Shown here in pieces: positions 32,463 to 38,342 of a stretch of 46,852 nucleotides of DNA. Made by a program: the position numbers and the translations under genes. The DNA comes from Phycisphaerales bacterium (GTDB lineage: Bacteria; Planctomycetota; Phycisphaerae; Phycisphaerales; UBA1924), in assembly GCA_022843045.1 (NCBI GenBank), contig JALHOJ010000024.1:1-46852 (forward strand). The letters run 5' to 3'. The notes under the pieces are model-generated. The model was not told the origin of the DNA and ran no database searches. It saw nothing but the letters and a program-made list of their open reading frames with translations. The first letter of the stretch is position 1; each line of letters opens with the position of its first letter.

Positions 32463-33140
32463 ATGGCCAGCGCCTCGCCGCTTCCAGATCCATCGATCGA
32501 CCAGACGCAAGCCAGCTGCCTCGCGTGCGGCTATTCGCTTGCGGGCATTACGCCGCCCGCGCCATGCCCGGAGTGCGGCGAGCCGTTTGAGTCGACACAG
32601 TGCTCCGTCTATGGCGTTCCCACGCTGGGCAGCACGAGTTCCTGGTGGCAACGAACGTTGATTGTGGTCCTTCTGCTCGGCGCCGCGATCATTCTGCAAG
32701 CGACATTCGCAGTTTTGTTCACATTCGGACTCGTCACCGCGTTGGTCTTGCTCGGAATGTTCGCCATGATGTGCGTTGTGGTGTGGCGCCTGACCAGAAG
32801 CCGAGGCGCTGGAGCCAGCCGCATTGTGATTAGCGGCACCCGACTGACGGTTGTGTCGCTCAAGCCGATCGAAGGCGAGCCGGAGTCGGCACCGACCTCT
32901 ATATCTCTCGGAACCGCGGAGCAGTTTGACTTCCGTCGTGTGGGACCGTTTTGGGCGGTCTTGGAAGTGCGTGGGTCCAATCGCGAAAGACTTTTCAAGG
33001 CGGGCATTCGTTGCCCCGAAGCATCGGAATCCATGGTTCGCGAGGCGCTGCAGGCAGCCATGCAAACCGCCAGAATCAAATCAAGGCCGCCAATGAATGC
33101 GGGCGCATCCACCGACACGACGCCGAGTACTCCGAACTGA
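32463..33140 (+). CDS. Zinc-ribbon membrane protein (planctomycete type)
   Basis: The 225-residue product begins with a four-cysteine zinc ribbon (CLACGYSLAG...PCPECG, about 19-39), very common at the start of planctomycete membrane proteins. Two membrane helices follow (about 63-85 and 86-108), and then a cytoplasmic or periplasmic domain of about 110 residues ('RIVISGTRLTVVS', 'FRRVGPFWAVLEVRG') that resembles a PH-like beta fold. It follows the DUF5684-like gene by 33 bases, likely in the same transcript. Function unknown. Confidence 0.7.
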   Translation: MASASPLPDPSIDQTQASCLACGYSLAGITPPAPCPECGEPFESTQCSVYGVPTLGSTSSWWQRTLIVVLLLGAAIILQATFAVLFTFGLVTALVLLGMFAMMCVVVWRLTRSRGAGASRIVISGTRLTVVSLKPIEGEPESAPTSISLGTAEQFDFRRVGPFWAVLEVRGSNRERLFKAGIRCPEASESMVREALQAAMQTARIKSRPPMNAGASTDTTPSTPN

Positions 33141-33206
33141 GGTGCTCTGAACCAAAGCACGGTTCAAGCACGTCCGCTGCACATGGGCACGACAGGCCTA
33201 CGGAAC

Positions 33207-33236
33207 AGAAAAGGGCGGCGACTTGCGTCGCCGCCC
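33207..33236 (-). terminator. Intrinsic terminator after rpsF
   Basis: GGGCGGCGAC (33213-33222) and GTCGCCGCCC (33227-33236) form a perfect 10-bp stem with a 4-base loop. On the minus strand TTTTCTG follows (33212-33206). It lies 56 bases after the rpsF stop and marks the end of the glmU-prs-rplY-pth-rpsF cluster. Confidence 0.88.
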
Positions 33237-33292
33237 CTTGAAGTTGACTTTGGCAAAGAAGCACTTCACCGGGAGCCGGGGCCCCTCGGTTC

Positions 33293-33721
33293 TTACTCAG
33301 CCGCAGCCGCAGGCTCAGCGACTTCAGCAGCAGGGGCTTCCTTGCTGCGATCAGCGCGGAGCTTGGCTTCGGCATGGAGGTCCGCCGTGGCGTCGAGGGC
33401 CTTGAGGTCCTCGGTCGTCAGGTGGTCGATGCGGATGATGAGGGTGCGGAGGATCTTTTCCGACAGGTTGCAATCGCGCTCGATGTGCGACATGTCAGAA
33501 CCGGGGCAGCGGGCGTAGCAGAGGATGTAGAGGCCGCGCTTCTGGCCGCCGACTTCGTAGGCAAGGCGCCGCTCGTCCCACTTCTTCATGGCGAGGATTT
33601 CGCCATGGCCGCGGGTGACGACGATGTCCTTGATGTGGTCGATGATGGCGTTCAAATCGCCGGTCTGGTTCTGGCCGATGAGGAACATGATTTCGTAGTT
33701 GTACAGACGCTTGGTGGACAT
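33293..33721 (-). CDS. rpsF: 30S ribosomal protein bS6
   Basis: The 142-residue product starts 'STKRLYNYEIMFLIG', and contains 'GEILAMKKWDERRLAYEV' and 'KRGLYILCYAR', the conserved bS6 core that packs with bS18 on the 30S platform. The C-terminal 30 residues are an Ala/Glu-rich tail, an extension seen in other phyla. The start at 33721 has AAGGAA six bases upstream. It is the last gene of the translation cluster; rpsR and rplI, its usual partners, are not next to it. Confidence 0.95.
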   Translation of the reverse strand: MSTKRLYNYEIMFLIGQNQTGDLNAIIDHIKDIVVTRGHGEILAMKKWDERRLAYEVGGQKRGLYILCYARCPGSDMSHIERDCNLSEKILRTLIIRIDHLTTEDLKALDATADLHAEAKLRADRSKEAPAAEVAEPAAAAE

Positions 33722-33757
33722 GGGGGATTCCTTGATGAGTTGGGGCGTTGGGCTTTT

Positions 33758-33895
33758 GAACGCAGAGGAAGACGGTGGAAAGGAAGGAGAAAAGAGAGGA
33801 GAGAAAGGAGAGTGGTGTGCGGACACCACAACGCCAACTCAACCTCGCGATTCTCTGTCTTTCTCCTTCTTCTCTCTGTTTTCCTCTGCGTTCAA
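33758..33895. repeat. Inverted pair of period-9 arrays reaching into pth
   Basis: GAACGCAGAGGAA at 33758-33770 recurs inverted at the right end of the element (to about 33895), and both arms continue as degenerate purine-rich 9-base units (for example CGCAGAGGA, AAACAGAGA, GAAGAAGGA on the minus strand). The right arm overlaps the last 57 bases of pth, so that the end of the protein is repeat-encoded. The left arm lies upstream of rpsF. Confidence 0.8.
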
Positions 33896-34531
33896 GGCCT
33901 TTGGGCCTTCGCTCTTGAGTTTGCTTTCTGGCTTCTTTTCTGGCTTCTCCCCGGCGTTGGCGAAGTTCATCGCGTGGGCCGGGCCTTTGGATACGAACAG
34001 TTCACACGCTTCCGTGCTCTTCTTGAGGGCCTGCTCCAGCAGGGTTTGTTCTTCGTCGCTGAAGCGACCCAGCACGAAGTCGGCCTGATCCATGAACGAG
34101 GGCTTGCCGCCGCTTGGCAACAAACCCACGCCCACGCGGAGCCGCGGGTACTGGTCCGTCCCCAGCAGTTGCTGGATGTTGGCCAGACCGTTGTGCCCTG
34201 CGGTGCCGCCCCCGGGCTTCATGCGGATGACGCCCGTGGGGAGGTACACCTCGTCGGTGATGACGAGCAGGTCGGTTGCAGCCTCCGCCTTGAAGAACCG
34301 CAGGGCCTCGGCGACGCTCTGGCCGCTGCGATTCATGTAGGTGGTGGGCTTCATCAGGAGTGTCTTCTCGCCCGCGATGGTCGCTTCGACCGTCACGGCT
34401 TGGAAACGCGCCTTGGCGACTTGTCCGCCGCCGAACTTGGCCACCAACCGGTCAACAACCGCAAAGCCCGCGTTGTGACGCGTCTTGTCGTATTGCGAAC
34501 CGGGATTGCCAAGGCCGACGATGAGTTTCAT
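33839..34531 (-). CDS. pth: Peptidyl-tRNA hydrolase
   Basis: Releases peptides from prematurely dropped peptidyl-tRNA. The 230-residue product shows 'MKLIVGLGNPG' with N9, catalytic H19 in 'TRHNAGF', 'LMKPTTYMNRSG', and 'KPGGGTAGHNGLANI', all conserved. The Asp region reads 'VITDEVYLPTG' where most have DDLDLP. The last 40 residues are a Lys/Glu-rich tail whose final 17 ('NAEENREKKEKDRESRG') are encoded by the adjacent inverted repeat, a probable late addition. The reading frame is open far upstream, but the conserved start at 34531 is clear. No obvious ribosome binding site; the gap to rplY is filled by a period-7 repeat. Confidence 0.94.
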   Translation of the reverse strand: MKLIVGLGNPGSQYDKTRHNAGFAVVDRLVAKFGGGQVAKARFQAVTVEATIAGEKTLLMKPTTYMNRSGQSVAEALRFFKAEAATDLLVITDEVYLPTGVIRMKPGGGTAGHNGLANIQQLLGTDQYPRLRVGVGLLPSGGKPSFMDQADFVLGRFSDEEQTLLEQALKKSTEACELFVSKGPAHAMNFANAGEKPEKKPESKLKSEGPKALNAEENREKKEKDRESRG

Positions 34532-34534
34532 GGG

Positions 34535-34646
34535 AATAGGCACTAGGGGCTCGGCACTAGGCATTAGGGAAGGCTTGGCAATCGACATGCGCCTGTGATG
34601 ACGCATGCCTTTGCCAGTGCCTAGTGCCCGATGCCCAATGCCTGTG
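34535..34646. repeat. Inverted pair of period-7 arrays filling the rplY-pth gap
   Basis: Left array: GGCACTA (34539), GGGGCTC (34546), GGCACTA (34553), GGCATTA (34560). Right array: AGTGCCT (34616), AGTGCCC (34623), GATGCCC (34630), AATGCCT (34637). The period is exactly 7 and the arms are inverted. A central inverted repeat CATGCG (34586-34591) / CGCATG (34602-34607) would cap the hairpin. The element reaches from 3 bases before the pth start codon to 1 base from the rplY stop. Confidence 0.88.
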
Positions 34647-34647
34647 T

Positions 34648-35412
34648 TCACTTCTTCGCCGCCCCTCCCGCCGCGGGCTTGGCTGCGCCGCCGGCAGCAG
34701 GCTTGGCGCCGGCTGCGGGCTTGGCGCCAGCGGCCGGGGCCTTGCCGCCAGCCGCGGCTTCGCCTTCGGCGGGCTTCTTGGCGGTGAGCACTTCGGGACC
34801 AGCGCTCGCGTCGACGGTCGCGGCTTCGGCGACCTTCTCTTCGACCTGGATCACGATCTGGGCCACCATGGCGTGCTTGTCGGTCATGAGCTTGAAGTTG
34901 GCGGTGGGCCACTGCACGTCCTGAGCAGTGATGCCGTGGCCGACGTCGAGGTCGTCGATGCGGATTTCGACGAACTCAGGGATTTCGCTCACGGGACACT
35001 CGACTTCGAGAGTCGCGTTGGGGTGCATGAGAATCGCGCCCGCCTGCTTGAGGCCCTTGGCCTCGCCCAGCAGGTGGATGGCGACCTTCGTGCGCACGCG
35101 GTCGGTCAGCGACACGCGGGTCATGTCGACGTGGACGATGTTGGTGCCCAGGAAGTCAAACTGCAGGTCGCGGACGAGCACCATCTGGCCCTCGTCGATG
35201 TCCTTGTGTCCGGGGAAGTCCAGGCGGAAGACCTTCTCGCCCTTGGTGATGTGCTTGATCGCTTCTTCAGCGTTCAGCAGGATGGAGACGGGGTCCTTCC
35301 CGCGGCCGTACACGACGGCGGGCAGTTCGCCCTTGTCGCGATACCGGCGGGAATACCGCGAACCGAGGCGGTCGCGGTGCTTGGCGGTCAGAAGGGGGGC
35401 TTTCTCGTGCAT
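34648..35412 (-). CDS. rplY: 50S ribosomal protein bL25 (general stress protein Ctc type)
   Basis: The 254-residue product has the two-domain Ctc form of bL25: a 5S rRNA-binding N-terminal domain (about 5-95, with 'RDKGELPAVVYGRGKDPVSIL') and a TL5-type beta domain (about 100-190, 'LEVECPVSEIPEFVEIRIDDLDVGHGI'). The C-terminal 55 residues are a low-complexity tail of Ala/Gly/Lys/Pro repeats ('AAGAKPAAGAKP'), as seen in several bacterial L25 proteins. AGGAG seven bases before the ATG supports the start. The gene sits between prs and pth as in many bacteria. Confidence 0.94.
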   Translation of the reverse strand: MHEKAPLLTAKHRDRLGSRYSRRYRDKGELPAVVYGRGKDPVSILLNAEEAIKHITKGEKVFRLDFPGHKDIDEGQMVLVRDLQFDFLGTNIVHVDMTRVSLTDRVRTKVAIHLLGEAKGLKQAGAILMHPNATLEVECPVSEIPEFVEIRIDDLDVGHGITAQDVQWPTANFKLMTDKHAMVAQIVIQVEEKVAEAATVDASAGPEVLTAKKPAEGEAAAGGKAPAAGAKPAAGAKPAAGGAAKPAAGGAAKK

Positions 35413-35503
35413 ACGAAACTCCTAAACAAAGCAAAAACCGAAAATCTACAAAGCGAAAATGATGTACTTCCGTGCTCTTGGTGAGAAGCCGAGTCCAACT
35501 CGA

Positions 35504-35543
35504 CTTCGTTACTTCTTTACTCCGTCTGTCCGTCTCTATCTCT
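35504..35543. repeat. Period-8 array at the prs stop codon
   Basis: Units CTTCGTTA (35504), CTTCTTTA (35512), CTCCGTCT (35520), GTCCGTCT (35528), CTATCTCT (35536) are spaced exactly 8 bases. The last unit contains the complement of the prs TAG stop (35536-35538). No inverted partner is obvious; an A-rich stretch with GCGAAAA-like units lies between it and rplY (35435-35463). The rest of the rplY-prs gap shows nothing else. Confidence 0.75.
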
Positions 35544-36522
35544 TCACCCCCGCCGTCTTGTTGAACAGAGCGCTCACGCTCTGGTTGTTGTGGATGCGGA
35601 CGATGGCTTCGCCCACAAGCTGGCCGACCGAGAGCTGGACGATCCGGTTCTCGAGCGGCTTGGTCCGGGGCAGCAGCGGCACGGTGTCGGTCACGATGAT
35701 CCTGCTGATGGGGCTGTTCATCACCCGATCCACCGCGCTGCCGACGAACAAGCCATGCGTCGCGGCGGCGATCACTTCGCGGGCGCCCTTTTCCTTCACC
35801 AGCTTGGCGGCCTCGCAGATCGTGCCCGCGGTCGAGATCATGTCGTCAAACATCAGGACGGTCTTGCCCTCGACGTCGCCGATGATGTGGCCCATGCTCA
35901 CGAGGCTGCCCGAGGTGCGGCGCTTGTTGATGATGGCCAAATCGCCTCCCAGCAGGTTGGCCATGCTCTCGGCGACCTTGACGTTGCCCACATCAGGGCT
36001 GACTAGGCAGAGGTTGGGCATCTCGGCCTTGTGTTTCTGGAAGTACTCGACGAAGACGGGCGTCGCGGAGAGGTGGTCCACAGGCAGGTCGAAAAAGCCC
36101 TGAATCTGAGCGGCGTGCAGGTCGATGGCGAGCACGCGATCCGCCCCCGCGCTGGTCATGATGTTGGCGACCAGCTTGGCGGTGATGGGCACGCGGCCTT
36201 CGTCCTTGCGGTCCTGGCGGCCATAGCCAAAGTATGGAATCACGATGCTCACGCGACCAGCGCTCGCGCGGCGCAGGCAGTCGATGAAGATCAGCAGCTC
36301 CATGATGTTGTCGTTGACGGGCTCGCCCGTGCTGATGACGACATAGCAGTCGCGCCCGCGGACGTCCTCGTCGAGCTTCACGATCAGTTCGCCATCCGGA
36401 AACGGAATCGTCCGGGCCATGCCCAGCTCGATGCCCATGTGCGTGCAGACACGCTTGGCGAGCTCGATGGAGTTGCGTCCCGCGAAGACTTTGAGGCCGG
36501 TATACAGGGAGCCGTTTGCCAT
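35536..36522 (-). CDS. prs: Ribose-phosphate pyrophosphokinase
   Basis: Makes PRPP from ribose 5-phosphate and ATP for nucleotide, His and Trp synthesis. The 328-residue product has 'DVRGRDCYVVISTGEPVNDNIMELLIFID', the ATP-binding 'PYFGYGRQDRKDEGRVPITAKLVANI' region, 'RVLAIDLHAAQIQGFF' and the PRPP loop 'VLMFDDMISTAGTI'. Typical length for class I PRS. AGAGGA lies five bases upstream of the ATG. The final codons and the stop lie in a repeat array. Second gene of the cluster after glmU. Confidence 0.96.
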   Translation of the reverse strand: MANGSLYTGLKVFAGRNSIELAKRVCTHMGIELGMARTIPFPDGELIVKLDEDVRGRDCYVVISTGEPVNDNIMELLIFIDCLRRASAGRVSIVIPYFGYGRQDRKDEGRVPITAKLVANIMTSAGADRVLAIDLHAAQIQGFFDLPVDHLSATPVFVEYFQKHKAEMPNLCLVSPDVGNVKVAESMANLLGGDLAIINKRRTSGSLVSMGHIIGDVEGKTVLMFDDMISTAGTICEAAKLVKEKGAREVIAAATHGLFVGSAVDRVMNSPISRIIVTDTVPLLPRTKPLENRIVQLSVGQLVGEAIVRIHNNQSVSALFNKTAGVKR

Positions 36523-36533
36523 GCGATCCTCTC

Positions 36534-36566
36534 AAAGCGAAAAAACGAAAAGCGAAAAGCGAAAAT
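36534..36566. repeat. Degenerate GCGAAAA array upstream of prs
   Basis: An A-rich run of near-identical GCGAAAA units spaced about 7 bases lies just upstream of the prs ribosome binding site. On the transcribed strand it reads as TTTTCGC units. It is adjacent to, but different from, the period-8 array at 36630-36685. A looser version of the same unit occurs at 35435-35463. Confidence 0.55.
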
Positions 36567-36629
36567 GAACGCGGTTGTGTGCCTGTGAGCCTGCTTCACT
36601 CGAACGACTTCATCACTCTTCCCCCACCA

Positions 36630-36685
36630 CTTCGTCTCTTCTCCACTCCGTCTCTTCGTCTCTCCGTCTCTTGCCTACTTCGTCA
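36630..36685. repeat. Period-8 array overlapping the 3' end of glmU
   Basis: Seven units at 8-base spacing: CTTCGTCT (36630), CTTCTCCA, CTCCGTCT, CTTCGTCT (36654), CTCCGTCT, CTTGCCTA (36670), CTTCGTCA (36678). The sixth unit contains the complement of the glmU TAG stop (36675-36677), and the last codons of glmU lie in the seventh. Confidence 0.85.
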
Positions 36686-37463
36686 CTCGCTTCCGATACA
36701 CCGCATCCACCATCGCCAGGTCCTCCGGCGTGTTAATGCTGAGTACGTCCTCGGGCGGCACCGCATCGAGCACCTCGACGCGTCGCCCTTCGGCCATCAG
36801 CAGCGCGGGAACGTCGGTCAGGTAGTACTCGTTGGTCAGGGCGTTGCGCGTGACCTTGGGCAAGGCTCCGAACAGAGCGGCCGCATCAAAGCAGTAGTAG
36901 CTGGGGTTCACTTCGCGGATCTTGAGTTGCTCTGGCGTGCAGTTCTTCTGCTCGACGATGGCGACGAACTTGCCGCTGGCGTCGCGGTAGACTCTGCCGT
37001 AGCCGTTGGGATCAGGAATGACGCTCGTGGCAAGGGTCGCGCTCGCGTTGCTGCTCACGTGCCGATCGGCGACGGCTCGGAGCGTGCTCGGACGGATCAA
37101 GGGGCCATCGCCGCAGAGGACGAAGACCTTGTTGCCGCTCTGTGAGGCGTCGTTCGCGAACAACGGCGCAGCACACGTCACGGCGTGGCCCGTGCCCAGT
37201 TGCTGGTCCTGCACGGCGAATTCGACTTGGCCCTTGGCCGCGTAATCCTTCAGAGCATCGCGCACCAGTTCCTGCCTGTGCCCGACGATGGCGACGATCC
37301 GGGTGCAGCCCGCTGCGAGGCACGCGTCGACCACGGCGCAGACCATCGGGCGATCACCAATCGGGAACACGACCTTGGGCAGGTCGCTCCGCATGCGCGT
37401 GCCCTTGCCCGCGGCGAGGATGATCGCGGTGGTGCTGCCTGGGTTGAGCTTGAGATCTGCCAT
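36675..37463 (-). CDS. glmU: GlmU-type UDP-GlcNAc pyrophosphorylase, N-domain only
   Basis: The 262-residue product has the nucleotidyltransferase signature LAAGKGTRMRSDLPK (about 16-30), 'QLGTGHAVTCA', 'VFVLCGDGPLI', 'NGYGRVYR' and 'VEQKNCTPEQLKIREVNPSYYCFDA', all matching the uridyltransferase half of GlmU (GlcNAc-1-P + UTP to UDP-GlcNAc). The left-handed beta-helix acetyltransferase half of normal GlmU (about 200 more residues) is absent. AAGG six bases before the ATG at 37463 supports this start. First protein gene of the cluster, just after tRNA-Gln. It could be a relative of GlmU acting on another sugar, or the acetyltransferase may be encoded elsewhere. Confidence 0.85.
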   Translation of the reverse strand: MADLKLNPGSTTAIILAAGKGTRMRSDLPKVVFPIGDRPMVCAVVDACLAAGCTRIVAIVGHRQELVRDALKDYAAKGQVEFAVQDQQLGTGHAVTCAAPLFANDASQSGNKVFVLCGDGPLIRPSTLRAVADRHVSSNASATLATSVIPDPNGYGRVYRDASGKFVAIVEQKNCTPEQLKIREVNPSYYCFDAAALFGALPKVTRNALTNEYYLTDVPALLMAEGRRVEVLDAVPPEDVLSINTPEDLAMVDAVYRKRVTK

Positions 37464-37551
37464 CGACGCCTTGGGCGTCCACGCGAGGGGGCGAGGGGAG
37501 GGCGAGTTGCAAAGCACTTTGGAGGGCAGGCGGCGCGAACGAGCAGAAAAG

Positions 37552-37622
37552 CAGGGCGACTAGGATTCGAACCTAGACAAACAGAACCAAAATCTGCTGT
37601 GCTACCATTACACCATCGCCCT
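37552..37622 (-). tRNA. tRNA-Gln (anticodon UUG)
   Basis: A 71-base cloverleaf: acceptor AGGGCGA with TCGCCCT plus discriminator G, a short D-arm (GTGT/GCAC, loop AATGGTA), anticodon arm GCAGA-TTTTGGT-TCTGT with TTG at positions 34-36, and T-arm CTAGG-TTCGAAT-CCTAG. CCA is not encoded. It lies 88 bases upstream of glmU on the same strand. Confidence 0.96.
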
Positions 37623-38342
37623 GTGAATGCGCTCTTTTGTGCGACTTTTTCGAACTTCAGGGCCGCGTGCCTTCAACCAAAACCTGGGGCCAACCTCGGG
37701 GTGAACGCCTTTCTCCTTGCTGGGGGTCGCATGGCTTGGTGCTTGACGCACCGCGCATAGGACGACCCTGGGACACTGGACCAACCTCGCGGTTGATCCT
37801 GTTCCCGCGCCACAAGGGCATAGGAGAAGGAGGCAAGCCGCGGCACGAGTCGGACGGGTGGGCGTTCCAAACGGAACCACCAACCTCCGACAGGAGCGAG
37901 GACGAATCCCCTGCCGCACGACCAGACTGGCAAGTGCCAGCGGCCATTCGGGGACATTCGCCCATCACCGACCCTCGGGTTGGCCATAGCTGGCCAGCCG
38001 TCCGTGTCGATGGACTCCGATAGGGAAGGATAGGGTCGAAGCGAGCAATCTTCCAGTTGAGTGGTCCGCAGCGCATGCCCCGGTGACGCTCCGCAGGTTT
38101 CAATCCCAACCAGTCATTGAGCACTTCCCTCGCCCGAATTTGCTCCTACCCTCCTCCCCTTCGCGTCATTTCGTATCCCCGGGAACCGCCCGGGGGTGGA
38201 ATGGGTATCAGATGGTGGTCCGAATTGCCCCCTCGCGCCGGTTTGTTTCGCGCGGCGGGGAACTCGTGGCCGCCGGGTTGGTTGCCAGGTTCTGGCAGGA
38301 ACATGGCTTTAGGAATTGGGAAAGGCCCCGCCAGTGCACACC
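37623..38342. other. 720-base gap without an identified gene
   Basis: No convincing coding frame: the longest (minus, 37657-38124) has weak third-position GC compared with real genes here and no recognisable motifs. The plus strand shows several small hairpins: GTTCC-AAAC-GGAAC (37864-37877), CTGGCA-AG-TGCCAG (37927-37940), TGGCCA-TAGC-TGGCCA (37981-37996), and CCCCGGG-AACCG-CCCGGGG (38177-38195). CCAACCTC occurs three times between 37690 and 37890. It should include the tRNA-Gln promoter (minus) and the promoter of the PilB-like gene (plus). A structured RNA or a decayed gene is possible. Confidence 0.4.

Noticed and set aside
33141-33206. Possible small gene between the zinc-ribbon gene and the rpsF terminator
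   Set aside because: No start with ribosome binding site and no frame longer than background.
38098-38108. GTTTCAATCCC, resembling the end of a CRISPR repeat
   Set aside because: Occurs once, with no regularly spaced partners, so no array.
37657-38124. A 155-codon minus-strand frame in the 720-base gap
   Set aside because: Third-position GC and residue composition are unlike real genes here, and there is no recognisable motif or ribosome binding site.
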